From positions 54,717 to 118,716 of the forward strand of contig NVUJ01000006.1 in NCBI GenBank assembly GCA_002733135.1: a DNA stretch of 64,000 nt. Direction: 5' to 3'. Below are positions 48,295-59,536 of this stretch, one piece after another. The position numbers and the translations under genes were made by a program. This stretch comes from Cycloclasticus sp. Its GTDB lineage: Bacteria; Pseudomonadota; Gammaproteobacteria; Methylococcales; Cycloclasticaceae. The notes under the pieces are model-generated. The model was not told the DNA's origin and ran no database searches. It saw nothing but the letters and a program-made list of their open reading frames with translations. Numbering within the stretch: position 1 is the stretch's first letter; the number at the start of each line of letters is the position of its first letter.

Positions 48295-50181
48295 ATGAGT
48301 AGTGATTACAGTGCCTCAGATATAGAGGTATTAAGCGGCCTTGATCCGGTAAAAAAACGCCCCGGTATGTACACCGATACCGTTCGACCCAATCATTTAA
48401 TTCAAGAGGTATTAGATAATAGTGTTGATGAGGCGATTGCAGGGTTCGCTTCGCAAATTGATGTAACGGTTTTTAATGATGGCTCGGTTAAAGTTGATGA
48501 CGATGGTCGTGGTATGCCAGTGGATATTCACCCGGAACACGAAGTGCCAGGGGTCGAGTTGATCATGACGCGTTTACACGCAGGCGGTAAGTTTTCTAAT
48601 AAAAACTATCAATTTTCAGGCGGTTTACATGGAGTGGGTATTTCGGTAGTGAATGCATTATCTAGCCGTGTGGATGTGGATATTAAACGCGCAGGTTCAC
48701 GTTGGCATATGGCGTTTGAACACGGAGATAAAGTCACTGAATTAGTTGAAACTGGTACAGTTGGCCAACGAAACACAGGTACTTCGGTACACTTTAAGCC
48801 GGAGCCCAGTTATTTTGATTCAGCGAATATATCACTAGCAAAATTGAAGCACGTGTTACGCGCTAAAGCAGTGCTTTGCCCGGGGTTACGCATTAGCCTG
48901 AATGATGAAATTAATGCGGAAAAATCCGAATGGTTCTATGAAAACGGACTAACCGATTATTTACTGGGGCAATTAGAACATTTAACCTTATTACCGCCCG
49001 AAGGGTTTGTTTCCGGTGCGAGCAGTGAACGAGAGTCTGTTGAATGGGCGGTGGCTTGGTCATCCGATGCCGGTGAGGGCATAACCGAAAGTTATGTTAA
49101 TTTGGTGCCCACATCGCAAGGAGGTACGCACGTTAATGGTTTGCGTACTGGTTTAACTGAAGCCGTTCGGGAGTTTTGTGAGTTCCAATCGCTATTGCCA
49201 CGAGGCGTTAAAATCACCCCAGATGACGTCTGGGAGCGATGTCACTATGTGCTGTCGCTTAAAATTGAAGACCCGCAGTTTTCAGGCCAAACTAAAGAAC
49301 GATTAACATCCCGCGAATGCGCAGCCTTTGTATCGGGTGTTGCGAAAGACAGTTTTAGTTTGTGGTTAAACCAGCACCCAGCCATTGGCGAAGAAATTGC
49401 TCAAATAGCGATTCAACGCGCACAAAATAGACAACGTGCGGGTAAGAAGGTGATACGCAAGAAAGTGACTTCAGGCCCAGCTTTACCTGGAAAATTAGCG
49501 GATTGTTCGTCACAAGATTCTGACCGGTCAGAACTCTTTTTGGTTGAAGGTGATTCGGCTGGTGGCTCTGCAAAACAAGCGCGTGATCGTGAGTTCCAAG
49601 CGATTATGCCGTTACGCGGAAAAATATTGAATACGTGGGAAGTGGATCCTATTGATGTTTTAGCATCGCAAGAGGTTCATGATATTTCTGTGGCGATTGG
49701 TGTAGAACCAGGTTCGCCGAATTTAAAGTCACTTCGCTACAGCAAAATTTGCATTTTGGCGGATGCTGATTCTGACGGTTTGCATATTGCTACCTTGTTA
49801 TGCGCCTTATTCGTACGACATTTTGCCCCCTTGGTTGAAGCAGGTAATATCTATGTTGCGATGCCGCCGTTGTATCGAATAGATGTGGGTAAGCAGGTGT
49901 TTTACGCACTGGATGACGCTGAAAAAGAAGGGGTGTTAGACCGTATTGCTGCAGAAAAGTTAAAAGGCAAAATTAACGTACAACGCTTTAAAGGACTGGG
50001 TGAAATGAACCCTTCCCAATTACGCGTGACAACCTTAGACCCAGATACACGCCGTCTTGTTCGATTGAGCATGACAGCAGGTGATGAAACACACGCAAAA
50101 ATGGATATGTTATTGGCTAAAAAACGCGCTTCAGACCGCAAGGCGTGGTTAGAAGAAAGCGGCAATTTAGCGGATTTGTAG
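48295..50181 (+). CDS. parE: DNA topoisomerase IV subunit B
   Basis: 628 residues, ParE-sized (GyrB is about 800). GHKL ATPase with VLDNSVDEAIAGF and GGLHGVGISVVNALS, transducer domain, Toprim motif EGDSAGGSAKQARDR (about 420) and DADSDGLHIATL. Unlinks daughter chromosomes with ParC. It lies nine bases before parC. Confidence 0.98.
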   Translation: MSSDYSASDIEVLSGLDPVKKRPGMYTDTVRPNHLIQEVLDNSVDEAIAGFASQIDVTVFNDGSVKVDDDGRGMPVDIHPEHEVPGVELIMTRLHAGGKFSNKNYQFSGGLHGVGISVVNALSSRVDVDIKRAGSRWHMAFEHGDKVTELVETGTVGQRNTGTSVHFKPEPSYFDSANISLAKLKHVLRAKAVLCPGLRISLNDEINAEKSEWFYENGLTDYLLGQLEHLTLLPPEGFVSGASSERESVEWAVAWSSDAGEGITESYVNLVPTSQGGTHVNGLRTGLTEAVREFCEFQSLLPRGVKITPDDVWERCHYVLSLKIEDPQFSGQTKERLTSRECAAFVSGVAKDSFSLWLNQHPAIGEEIAQIAIQRAQNRQRAGKKVIRKKVTSGPALPGKLADCSSQDSDRSELFLVEGDSAGGSAKQARDREFQAIMPLRGKILNTWEVDPIDVLASQEVHDISVAIGVEPGSPNLKSLRYSKICILADADSDGLHIATLLCALFVRHFAPLVEAGNIYVAMPPLYRIDVGKQVFYALDDAEKEGVLDRIAAEKLKGKINVQRFKGLGEMNPSQLRVTTLDPDTRRLVRLSMTAGDETHAKMDMLLAKKRASDRKAWLEESGNLADL

Positions 50182-50190
50182 AGGAGAACT

Positions 50191-52434
50191 ATGAGCACGA
50201 CTCAATTTGAAAATATCGAAACGCTGCCACTGAAAGACTTTACGGAGAAAGCGTATTTAGATTATTCCATGTACGTTATTTTGGACCGTGCATTGCCGCA
50301 TATTGCTGATGGCTTAAAGCCTGTGCAACGCCGCATTGTGTATGCGATGTCTGAACTAGGTTTATCAAATAACGCCAAATTTAAAAAGTCTGCTAGAACG
50401 GTGGGTGATGTGTTGGGTAAGTTTCACCCGCACGGTGACACCGCGTGTTATGAAGCGATGGTGCACATGGCGCAACCGTTTGCATATCGCTATCCATTAG
50501 TGGATGGTCAGGGTAATTGGGGTTCGCCGGACGACCCTCAGTCATTTGCGGCGATGCGTTATACAGAATCAAGGCTTGCGCCTTATGCCGACACATTGCT
50601 CGGTGAATTAGGGCTGGGCACGGTGGAATGGACGGCTAACTTTGATGGCACCCTAGATGAGCCTGTTTTATTGCCAGCTAGGCTACCTAACTTGTTACTC
50701 AACGGCGTGACGGGTATTGCTGTGGGTATGTCGACGGATATTCCTCCGCATAACCTGAATGAAGTGGCAACAGCGTGCATTCGTTTATTGGACGAACCTA
50801 AGGCCGACGTGGCGACATTAATGGAGCACATTAAAGGCCCAGACTTTCCAACAGAAGCTGAAATAATCACCCCGCGTGACGATATTCGGACAATGTATGA
50901 AACAGGTTTGGGTGGCATGCGAGCACGTGCGCGGTATGAAATGGAGCAGGGGCAAATTATTGTTACCGCTTTACCGTATCAAGTTTCTGGCGCAAAAGTG
51001 TTGGAACAAATTGCGGCGCAAATGCGGACTAAAAAACTGCCGATTGTCGAAGACTTACGTGACGAATCGGATCATGAAAACCCAACGCGTTTGGTTATTG
51101 TTCCGCGTTCAAACCGCGTGGATATAGATCAATTAATGTCTCACTTGTTTGCGACCACCGATTTGGAACGCACGTATCGAGTTAACTTTAATGTGATTGG
51201 TTTGTCGGGCAAACCACGGGTTAAAAACTTAAAGGTTATTTTAACGGAGTGGTTAACGTTTCGAATTGATACGGTACGCAAACGCCTGGATTATCGTTTA
51301 GACAAATTAAATGACCGTTTACATATTCTTGATGGTCTGCTGGTTGCGTATTTGAATATTGATGAAGTGATTGCCATTATTCGAGAAGAAGACAAGCCTA
51401 AACAAGCGTTAATGGATAGGTATTCGATTACGGATGTTCAAGCGAATGCGATTCTTGAGATTAAGTTGCGCCAATTAGCCAAATTAGAAGAATTTAAGAT
51501 TCGCGCTGAGCAAGACGAGTTGGCGAAAGAGCGGGATGGGCTAGAGAAAATTTTAGGTTCGAAACAGCGTTTACGAACGTTAGTGAAAAAAGAAATTCAA
51601 GCGGACGCTGAATTGCATGGTGATGCCAGGCGCTCACCCATCGTTAGCCGGCAATCGGCGCAAGCACTGGACGAGCGTGCGCTTATTCCAAATGAACCAA
51701 TGACTATTGTTATTTCACAAAAAGGCTGGGTACGTGCCGCGAAAGGGCATGATATTGACCCAGTGAGTTTAACGTTTAGGTCGGGTGACGAATATTTGTC
51801 ATCGGCAAAAGGGCGCAGTAATAGTTTGGTACATTTCTTAGATTCAACGGGCAGGGTGTATAACTTACCGGTGCATGGCTTACCTTCTGCACGTGGACAG
51901 GGTGAACCTATAACGGGGAGTCTGAAACCACCCGCAGGGGCGATGTTTACCGATGTTTTTGCGGGTAAAGATGAACGCATCATGCTGTCATCTGATGCAG
52001 GTTATGGCTTTATTACGAAAGTGACCGAGCTACATACTAAAAACAAGGCGGGTAAGGCTTTGTTATCGCTTCCTCAAGGCGCTACGGTGCTTTCTCCGGC
52101 GCTATTTGAGTCTAATGATGCCTTAGTCGCGATTATCAGCAAACAGGGCCGTCTGTTGATTTTCCCTGTTAGCGAGGTGCCAGAACTAGGAAGAGGAAAG
52201 GGTAATAAATTGATTCAAATCCCCAGTAAGGATTTAAAATCTGGTGATGATAAAGCACTAGGGTTTTGTGTGGTGAGTGAACAGCAATCAATTCGTATTC
52301 ACGCGGGTAAACGGCATATTAATTTAAAGCTGACAGACCTTGATGCGTATAGAGGTAAAAGGGCACAACGCGGGGCTAAGTTGCCCAGAGGCTACCAAAA
52401 CCCAGATGCTATTGAGTTGGTGGTTAAAGACTAA
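50191..52434 (+). CDS. parC: DNA topoisomerase IV subunit A
   Basis: 747 residues. Catalytic Tyr124 in [10 protein letters not shown]; breakage-reunion domain starts [28 protein letters not shown]. The quinolone region reads [12 protein letters not shown], with Thr where E. coli ParC has Ser80; Thr here is probably natural variation. The C-terminal beta-pinwheel is present. It is co-transcribed with parE and followed by a strong bidirectional terminator. Confidence 0.98.
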   Translation: MSTTQFENIETLPLKDFTEKAYLDYSMYVILDRALPHIADGLKPVQRRIVYAMSELGLSNNAKFKKSARTVGDVLGKFHPHGDTACYEAMVHMAQPFAYRYPLVDGQGNWGSPDDPQSFAAMRYTESRLAPYADTLLGELGLGTVEWTANFDGTLDEPVLLPARLPNLLLNGVTGIAVGMSTDIPPHNLNEVATACIRLLDEPKADVATLMEHIKGPDFPTEAEIITPRDDIRTMYETGLGGMRARARYEMEQGQIIVTALPYQVSGAKVLEQIAAQMRTKKLPIVEDLRDESDHENPTRLVIVPRSNRVDIDQLMSHLFATTDLERTYRVNFNVIGLSGKPRVKNLKVILTEWLTFRIDTVRKRLDYRLDKLNDRLHILDGLLVAYLNIDEVIAIIREEDKPKQALMDRYSITDVQANAILEIKLRQLAKLEEFKIRAEQDELAKERDGLEKILGSKQRLRTLVKKEIQADAELHGDARRSPIVSRQSAQALDERALIPNEPMTIVISQKGWVRAAKGHDIDPVSLTFRSGDEYLSSAKGRSNSLVHFLDSTGRVYNLPVHGLPSARGQGEPITGSLKPPAGAMFTDVFAGKDERIMLSSDAGYGFITKVTELHTKNKAGKALLSLPQGATVLSPALFESNDALVAIISKQGRLLIFPVSEVPELGRGKGNKLIQIPSKDLKSGDDKALGFCVVSEQQSIRIHAGKRHINLKLTDLDAYRGKRAQRGAKLPRGYQNPDAIELVVKD

Positions 52435-52455
52435 AACTAGACTTACGTAGATAAT

Positions 52456-52490
52456 AAAAAAGCCAAGCCCATTACGGGCTTGGCTTTTTT
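52456..52490. terminator. Bidirectional terminator between parC and fumarase
   Basis: AAAAAAGCCAAGCCC, loop ATTAC, GGGCTTGGCTTTTTT: perfect 15-bp stem with A/T tracts on both sides. Confidence 0.95.
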
Positions 52491-52505
52491 GATATGTGAA
52501 TAGCG

Positions 52506-54029
52506 CTATTCAGCGACTATCGGAATGCCAGCAATTTTAGATTGCCATAACGCAGGGCCAGTTTTGTGTACAGACTCGCCTTTTGAATCAACTGCAACGG
52601 TCACTGGCATATCTTCTACATAAAACTCTCTAATGGCTTCCATACCCAAATCTTCAAAGGCAATAACTTTGGAACCTTTGATGGCTTTTGACACCAAATA
52701 CGCAGCACCACCAACGGCCATTAAGTACGTGGCTTTATGTTTCTTTATCGCCTCAATACCAGCCGGGCCACGTTCGGCTTTACCAATCATGCCGAGTAAA
52801 CCGGTTTTGGCTAGCATCATTTCAGTAAACTTATCCATGCGTGTAGCGGTTGTGGGACCTGCAGGGCCAACCACTTCACCTTCAACAGGGTCGACAGGGC
52901 CGACGTAGTAAATAAAGCGATTTTTAAAATCAACGCCGTCCGGTAATGTTTCACCTTTTGCAAACATATCTGCAATGCGTTTATGAGCAGCATCTCGGCC
53001 GGTAAGCATATGACCGCTAAGTAATAATCGATCACCTGGCAGCCAAGCTTGAGCTTCTTCTTTGGTGACGGTATCAAGGTTAACGTGTTTTGTTTGCGCA
53101 TCGGGTGCCCAAGCAACATCAGGCCAATCCTCAAGTTTAGGCGGTTCAATAAATGAGGGGCCAGAACCATCAAGAACAAAATGCGCGTGACGGGTTGCAG
53201 CGCAGTTAGGAATCATCGCAACAGGTAGAGATGCCGCGTGAGTTGCCGTGTGATTGATTTTCACGTCCAACACGGTTGTTAAGCCGCCCAAACCTTGTGC
53301 GCCAATGCCCAAAGCGTTTACCTTTTCAAATAATTCTAAACGCAGCTCTTCAGCACGATTATTGGGGCCGCGGTCTTTTAGTTCTTGAATATCAATGTGC
53401 TGCATGAGTGACTCTTTAGCTAGTATCATCGCCATTTCTGCGGTCCCGCCAACACCGATACCTAAAATACCGGGTGGGCACCAACCAGCACCCATGGTGG
53501 GTACAGTTTTAAGCACCCAATCAACCAAGCTATCACTTGGGTTAAGCATCACGAACTTGGATTTATTTTCGGAACCACCACCTTTTGCCGCGACATGTAC
53601 GCTAACCGTATTGCCGAGCACAATGCGTGTGTGAATTACGGCTGGGGTGTTGTCACCAGTATTTTTACGCGCACCGAGTGGGTCAGACACGATGGAGGCA
53701 CGTAGAACGTTGTCAGGGTGCTTGTAGGCCTGTCTTACACCTTCGTTACACATGTCTTCCACGCTCATGGTGGCATCCCACTGAACGCCCATGCCGACCT
53801 CTAAAAATAAATTGGCGATACCGGTGTCTTGGCAAATAGGCCGGTGATCCATCGCGCACATACGCGAGTTTAAAAGAATTTGCGCCATCGCATCTTTAGC
53901 GGCGGGGGATTCTTCACGTTCGTAGGCTTTACCAAGCGATTGAATGTAATCTTTTGGGTGATAATAAGAAATAAATTGGAACGCAGCGGCTACGCTTTCA
54001 ATAAGGTCGTCTTGTTTGATAATGGTCAT
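52506..54029 (-). CDS. Fumarate hydratase class I
   Basis: 507 residues, E. coli FumA-like with N-terminal and C-terminal domains fused. The Fe-S ligand region MCAMDHRPICQDTG (about residue 57) and GVGGTAEMAMILAKESL are typical, and GPTTATRMDKFTEMM lies in the C-terminal domain. It hydrates fumarate to malate using an oxygen-sensitive [4Fe-4S] cluster. Single gene; malate dehydrogenase is elsewhere in the window. Confidence 0.97.
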   Translation of the reverse strand: MTIIKQDDLIESVAAAFQFISYYHPKDYIQSLGKAYEREESPAAKDAMAQILLNSRMCAMDHRPICQDTGIANLFLEVGMGVQWDATMSVEDMCNEGVRQAYKHPDNVLRASIVSDPLGARKNTGDNTPAVIHTRIVLGNTVSVHVAAKGGGSENKSKFVMLNPSDSLVDWVLKTVPTMGAGWCPPGILGIGVGGTAEMAMILAKESLMQHIDIQELKDRGPNNRAEELRLELFEKVNALGIGAQGLGGLTTVLDVKINHTATHAASLPVAMIPNCAATRHAHFVLDGSGPSFIEPPKLEDWPDVAWAPDAQTKHVNLDTVTKEEAQAWLPGDRLLLSGHMLTGRDAAHKRIADMFAKGETLPDGVDFKNRFIYYVGPVDPVEGEVVGPAGPTTATRMDKFTEMMLAKTGLLGMIGKAERGPAGIEAIKKHKATYLMAVGGAAYLVSKAIKGSKVIAFEDLGMEAIREFYVEDMPVTVAVDSKGESVHKTGPALWQSKIAGIPIVAE

Positions 54030-54057
54030 TAAAGAACCTTTCTTGAATAAAAGTACT

Positions 54058-57000
54058 TTATTGTATCAAAGAGATAGATGGTGCATCGTGAATTACTTTC
54101 GGAAAAAGGATTTTTTCAAATTCATTGGCTGGCATTGGTTTACCAAAAAGATAACCTTGAACATAGTCACAATGAAGGCTATGTAATAGTTCATTTTGTG
54201 CTTTAGTTTCGACACCCTCAGCGATAACCTCTATACCCATACTATGGGCTAAAATGACAATAGTTCTAATAATGTCCGCATCTGAATTGTCATCAATACT
54301 ATTGTTTACAAACGAGCGGTCAATTTTCAATAGATTAATTGGCAAGCGTTTTAAATAACTTAGGGAAGAGTAGCCAGTTCCAAAATCATCAATGGCAAGC
54401 TTAATACCTAGCTCTTTTAAGGTGTCCAGCTTGCTAATAATAAGCTGTTCGTTGTGCATGATAGAACTTTCAGTTATTTCAAGTTCAAGCAAATCATGGG
54501 GGAGTTGAGTCTTTTCCAATACAGAAGAAATCTTATTTATAATTTCACCATCTTCTAGTTGCAAGTTTGATAAATTAACGGCCACTCTGATAGGTTTGGC
54601 ACCACGGTCAATCCAACTTTTTAGTGTAGAACAGGCGGTTTCTAACACCCATTGACCAATTATATGGATTTGACCGGTTTCTTCAGAAATACCAATAAAA
54701 TCATTGGGTGGAATTAGGCCTCTTTCAGGGTGTTGCCATCTAACAAGAGCCTCCATTCCGATGAGATCACCTGTTGATATATCAAATTGAGGTTGATAAA
54801 AGACTTTTAATTCATCACGTGAAATAGCATTACGTAACTCGTTTTCAATACTTAAACGTTTATTGATAACCTCTTCCATAGATTGATCAAAGAAGATAAA
54901 TGGGTTTTTTGCTTCTTTAGAAGCATACATAGCAATATCAGCATTTTTTATTAAATCACTAATAGTGCAGCCACTAGAAGGGAATACACTAATACCTATG
55001 CTAGCGTTGACATGCATCTCTTTTTCTAGAAACACGAAGGGTCGCGATAAATTGTTTTGTATTTTGTGAGCCAATTGTTCGATTATTTCGTAAGATTTTA
55101 TGTCTGTTAAGGCAATTACAAATTCATCGCCTCCGAATCGCGAGACAATGTCCACATGTCTAACACTTCCAGACAGTCGTTCGGCAACAATTTTAAGTAA
55201 TAAATCCCCCGCTTCATGCCCATACGAGTCATTAACAAGCTTAAATCTGTCTAGATCGAGGAAAATAATAGCCATCATTTTTCCATCTTTTTCGTGTCTT
55301 GTTAGGAGTTCAGATGCTTTTTTTGTGAACAATGACCTATTCATTAAGCCAGTTAAAGGGTCTTTATGGGCTAGGTCAAAAATCTGTTTCTCACTCTTCT
55401 TGGCAGCAATTATTCGATTAATGCGGTGAATAAAAAGAGATAGATTCAAGGGTTTTGAGAAATAATCCAACGCCCCTACATCAAAAGCATTGCTGATTGA
55501 CGATTCGGTATCGATGGCTGAAGTGATGACAAATGGTATTTCGTTATCTTTAAACCGAAGGCATATTTTTTTGAATTCCACGTCATGGTTATCTGTCAAT
55601 ACATGTTCTAAAATCACTAAATCAGGTCTATTGCGTTCACAATACATCAGGCCTTGGTCAGCATTGATAACTTCGTCCACCCAATGACCATTATTTTCTA
55701 AGCCTTTTCTTAAGGTTAGCCTTGTATCTTTATCGTAATCAATTAATAAGATGTTGGTTTGATTGTGATCTTCAGCTTGCTCTGTTGGCAATGAATTTAA
55801 GAGGTTAATTTTTGACGGAATTTCTTTTTGTACAAGGTCAGCTTCAAGTAAAATCATTTTATGTTGAAGTGATAAAAACTGGGTATCTTCATTTTCGCAA
55901 GCATTCTCCATCACATCACAAGCGTTACTTAGACGTAATGCACCTAGATTTGAAGCGGTGCTTTTTAAGGTGTGCGAAGCGATTTTAATTATTGTTCGAT
56001 CATGTTTTTCTATCCCCATCTTTAGTTGAGCTAAATAAGCAGGTGTGTCTTCTTGGAATAATTCCAAAACTATTTTAAGTTTTTGCCCAAGATTCCTCTG
56101 TAATTCCAAGTAGATATTCTCGTCTAAAACCGCACCTAATACATTCTTAGTCCCCATGTTTTGAATGGGATGAATGTTTTGAGACGTAGTTGAAAGCCAT
56201 GTCTGTAAGGTGTCTTCTAAGATATTTAGTTTTAATGGTTTTGCCATAAAACCATCCATACCTACGGCTAAACACTTTTCACGGTCACCGACTTGTTTAT
56301 TTGCTGTCATTGCTATAATTGGCGTGTGTTCGTCAATATTTTCTAACTGGCGAACTTGGAATGTAGCTTCATATCCATCCATTTCCGGCATTTGGCAATC
56401 CATGAAAATAAGATCGAAAGACTGGTTCTTTATCAATCTCAATGCCTCAATGCCATTATTTGCAATTATTACATTACATGAGAAGCGCTCTAACATGGCT
56501 TCAGCTACGACTTGATTTGCTCGGTTATCTTCAACAACTAGTATTTTTTTGTCTTTATAACTAGCTGGGCGATCATCCAGTTCTGTTGATTTAGGTGAAT
56601 CGCTTGTCGTTATTAATTTCGTAGAATTAAGTTTGGATATTAGATCCGATTGTTTAACAGGTTTAGTGATACTTCCGAAGACATGTAATTTTTTTGCCGG
56701 ACTCAATTGTTCAAAATTGGTAGAAATAAGCAGAATAATTTTAGTTGCACTTAAAGCTTTGTCAGCATTGATTATTTGCGTTAATGAAGTTTGCGAGATA
56801 TCTGAGTTAAGTTCATCAATCAAAATAAAATCGTAAGAATTTTGTGACTTCTGCTGATACCGTAATTTCTTTACGGCGTTTGCCCCGTTTTCCACGTAAT
56901 CGACATTATATGATAATGTTTGAAAATGCTGAGTCATAAAACGACTTGAAAATTGATTGTCAGACACGAATAAAATTTTATGATTAATGCCTTGCGGTAA

Positions 57001-58524
57001 TTCGAATACGTCGTTTTGAATATCTGGTTGCTCATTTATTTCAAGATTTACCGTGAACCAAAAAGTACTTCCTTCACCTACTACGCTATTTAGGCCTATT
57101 TCGCCGCCGAAAATTGTAACGAGTTGGCGACAGATGGCTAGCCCTAACCCTGTGCCGCCATATACTCTAGTGGTTGAACTATCAGCCTGTGAAAAAGCAT
57201 TAAATATCTTACCTTGGGCTTCAATTGGAATACCTATTCCGGTGTCGATAACTTCAAACAACAAACGGATACTCGTTTCATGGGACGTATCAACGGAGAC
57301 ACAAATACTGACATCACCAGCCTGGGTGAACTTAATAGCGTTACCCAATAAATTTTGTAAAATTTGTTGCAGTCTTAAAATATCAGCTATTAAATTCTTA
57401 GGCACATCGTCAGCGATAAAATAGGCTAAAGAAATATTCTTTAATTGCGCTTGGGGACTTAAAAGAAGAATGAGGTTTTCTAACACGTTACGTAAATTAA
57501 ATGATTCTGTGTGCAAAGAAACATTATCTTGATCGTAAACAGAAAAATCTAACACGTTGTCAATTAATTCGAGTAAAGAGTCAGCACTTTCAGAAGCGAC
57601 GGTTAAATATTCTTTCTGCTGAGAATTAAGGTCCATGTCAGACAAAAGCTCTAGCATGCCAGAAATGCCATTTAAAGGCGTTCTTAATTCATGACTCACA
57701 TTGGCTGCAAAGTCACTCTTAACTTTTGCAGCTTCGAGAGCAAGGTCTCGAGTCATCAATAATTCTTTCTCACGATTTTCAAGAATATGCATCATGTCGG
57801 TAAATGCTTGTTCCATTCTCATAATATCTTGCGTGCTACCCATATTTGTTCGCTTTTGGGAGTAACCTTTAGCTGCATCTAACATGTTTTTAGCGAGATT
57901 ATCGATGGGCTTAGTAATGCGTTTGGTGACTATTAATAGGGCCCACAATAGAAGTAGAGCCAAGATGCCAATAACGATTAAATTATATTTATAAAAATCA
58001 GACTTAAGTGCAACGAGTACGTTTTTGCTGATTGTTAAACGAACGTAGCCTAGTAGCTGTGGTTCAAATGTATCCGTTGAGTAAAGAAATATCTCATTGT
58101 CAGGGGTACTGAAAACGGGGGAGCTATAGATCCATTCAGACTCACTTTCGTGTTCCAATATTGCTGAATTATTTTGTTGTTTTGGAATATTTTTGTTAAT
58201 GCCTTCAGTGCTTTGATAAAGAGGCTTCATCTGATTGTTATATATTCCGGCGTTTACCACGTCTGGGAAAGATAAAATTGATGTAACGGCAATTGTAGCT
58301 TCATCTTCACTAAGGTAGAGCAGGGCGATACGGCTGTTGTGCGCAAAAGACGCTATTAATTGCAATCCTGTTTTGCTTAAGCTGTCGTGTACGGATTTAG
58401 AAGAAAGGTTTGAGGTTATTAATGTAGCAATAGCAATTAATAGTATTATACCGACCACATAGGTAGTTACCAGTAGGTTTTTATAACTGGATTGTGTCAA
58501 CGATTTATATAGCCGTTTAATCAT
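54058..58524 (-). CDS. Hybrid histidine kinase with receivers, Hpt, GGDEF and EAL domains
   Basis: 1488 residues. In order: membrane helix (about 18-38), CHASE8-like periplasmic domain, membrane helix (about 180-200), HAMP, HisKA with VSHELRTPLNG (His about 277), HATPase (NAIKFT, DTGIGIP, GTGLGLAI), an atypical receiver (SDN instead of DD, about 520-640), a canonical receiver (VEDN, Asp about 707 in FMDCQMPEMDG), Hpt (SHTLKSTASNLGA, about 850), a third receiver with Glu at the phosphate site (VILEHVL, about 971), GGDEF (about 1132, RHVD inhibitory site), and EAL (EALVRW, about 1257; DDFGTGYSS). It probably converts a periplasmic signal to a c-di-GMP change. It is coupled by TAATG to the binding-protein gene upstream. 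Confidence 0.93.
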   Translation of the reverse strand: MIKRLYKSLTQSSYKNLLVTTYVVGIILLIAIATLITSNLSSKSVHDSLSKTGLQLIASFAHNSRIALLYLSEDEATIAVTSILSFPDVVNAGIYNNQMKPLYQSTEGINKNIPKQQNNSAILEHESESEWIYSSPVFSTPDNEIFLYSTDTFEPQLLGYVRLTISKNVLVALKSDFYKYNLIVIGILALLLLWALLIVTKRITKPIDNLAKNMLDAAKGYSQKRTNMGSTQDIMRMEQAFTDMMHILENREKELLMTRDLALEAAKVKSDFAANVSHELRTPLNGISGMLELLSDMDLNSQQKEYLTVASESADSLLELIDNVLDFSVYDQDNVSLHTESFNLRNVLENLILLLSPQAQLKNISLAYFIADDVPKNLIADILRLQQILQNLLGNAIKFTQAGDVSICVSVDTSHETSIRLLFEVIDTGIGIPIEAQGKIFNAFSQADSSTTRVYGGTGLGLAICRQLVTIFGGEIGLNSVVGEGSTFWFTVNLEINEQPDIQNDVFELPQGINHKILFVSDNQFSSRFMTQHFQTLSYNVDYVENGANAVKKLRYQQKSQNSYDFILIDELNSDISQTSLTQIINADKALSATKIILLISTNFEQLSPAKKLHVFGSITKPVKQSDLISKLNSTKLITTSDSPKSTELDDRPASYKDKKILVVEDNRANQVVAEAMLERFSCNVIIANNGIEALRLIKNQSFDLIFMDCQMPEMDGYEATFQVRQLENIDEHTPIIAMTANKQVGDREKCLAVGMDGFMAKPLKLNILEDTLQTWLSTTSQNIHPIQNMGTKNVLGAVLDENIYLELQRNLGQKLKIVLELFQEDTPAYLAQLKMGIEKHDRTIIKIASHTLKSTASNLGALRLSNACDVMENACENEDTQFLSLQHKMILLEADLVQKEIPSKINLLNSLPTEQAEDHNQTNILLIDYDKDTRLTLRKGLENNGHWVDEVINADQGLMYCERNRPDLVILEHVLTDNHDVEFKKICLRFKDNEIPFVITSAIDTESSISNAFDVGALDYFSKPLNLSLFIHRINRIIAAKKSEKQIFDLAHKDPLTGLMNRSLFTKKASELLTRHEKDGKMMAIIFLDLDRFKLVNDSYGHEAGDLLLKIVAERLSGSVRHVDIVSRFGGDEFVIALTDIKSYEIIEQLAHKIQNNLSRPFVFLEKEMHVNASIGISVFPSSGCTISDLIKNADIAMYASKEAKNPFIFFDQSMEEVINKRLSIENELRNAISRDELKVFYQPQFDISTGDLIGMEALVRWQHPERGLIPPNDFIGISEETGQIHIIGQWVLETACSTLKSWIDRGAKPIRVAVNLSNLQLEDGEIINKISSVLEKTQLPHDLLELEITESSIMHNEQLIISKLDTLKELGIKLAIDDFGTGYSSLSYLKRLPINLLKIDRSFVNNSIDDNSDADIIRTIVILAHSMGIEVIAEGVETKAQNELLHSLHCDYVQGYLFGKPMPANEFEKILFPKVIHDAPSISLIQ

Positions 58525-59480
58525 TAATTGTTTTTCCTTGGATAAGTCAATGCGAAATTGTTTTTTTGTTGCAAGCGGATAGTGCCCGATAAATGTTTAG
58601 CGGTCCGTATATTAGCAACGACCAGAGATGTCCTCATGGGCTCAATGTTGATTTTTTGTCCATTTAACATATTGTTGGCAACAAGGGCTAGGTCTTGCCC
58701 AATTTTCTGATTATCAGGCAGCAATGATAAAAGAGCTCCTCGACGAACGTGTGATGGATTACTCGAGATGACAACTTGTTTGTATTTCCATGCGTCCGCT
58801 AAAATTCTAGGCAGCAAACTTTTAGTGTCCAGGGTGGGGTCATGATGGAGCAGCCATAAGGCATTTTCAGAATGGTTATTATTACGAGCAAGCTCTCTAT
58901 ATATTAAAGCAGCTTGCTGTGTACTTGACGCTTCATGCGAAACTAAAATAAGCCCTTTATTTTTAGCAGCCTGAGCTGCTCTTTGAATTAGCCAGCCATT
59001 TGAATTTGCTTCAAACACGACATGAATTTTTTTAATAGCAGGGTGTATCTTTATTAATTCTGTAAATAATTGAGCGGGTTCAGGGTCCATCGAGATACCG
59101 ACACGACCATTAAGTGCATCTTTATTATTAAAAAATGTAGCACCATGAATGGTATTATAAGATGCAGCTATTTTGTCTTGTAGTGGTTTAAAGTTTCCAC
59201 CCAGTAGAATCACAACATCGGGTTTATTTTGTTGAAGTGACTCAAAAATATCTGACTCATTCGTCGATTTATCGATGATCTGAAGGTGTATAGACTGGTT
59301 TGATTGCTCTTTAATTCCCGAGATGATAGTTTTAAAAAAATCACTGTAAGGTTTTCTAACATCGGGATAAAAAACAGTAATTTTAAAGTTGGCATTAGCC
59401 AATAGGGCGTCATCAGCCAAGGCTGTCACACAGAAAAACGCGACGAATACAAAAATTTTTAAAAGTTTTTTTAAATACAT
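58524..59480 (-). CDS. Periplasmic ABC-type substrate-binding protein (PF04392-like)
   Basis: 318 residues. Signal peptide 1-22 (ends ALA/DD). The rest follows the type I periplasmic-binding fold of the ABC_sub_bind group: FYPDVRKPYSDFFKTIISGIKEQ, then KPDVVILLGG, KKIHVVFEANSNGWLIQRA, and VVISSNPSHVRRGALLSLLPDNQKIGQDLA. No ABC permease or ATPase is nearby; its neighbours are a TonB receptor upstream and a membrane histidine kinase downstream (one-base overlap). It is therefore more likely a sensor partner than a transporter part. The ligand is unknown. Confidence 0.85.
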   Translation of the reverse strand: MYLKKLLKIFVFVAFFCVTALADDALLANANFKITVFYPDVRKPYSDFFKTIISGIKEQSNQSIHLQIIDKSTNESDIFESLQQNKPDVVILLGGNFKPLQDKIAASYNTIHGATFFNNKDALNGRVGISMDPEPAQLFTELIKIHPAIKKIHVVFEANSNGWLIQRAAQAAKNKGLILVSHEASSTQQAALIYRELARNNNHSENALWLLHHDPTLDTKSLLPRILADAWKYKQVVISSNPSHVRRGALLSLLPDNQKIGQDLALVANNMLNGQKINIEPMRTSLVVANIRTAKHLSGTIRLQQKNNFALTYPRKNN

Positions 59481-59536
59481 GTGGTAAGTCCTATCATCCT
59501 TGATAATGTATAAATTTTAGCTAAACACATTGCTGT

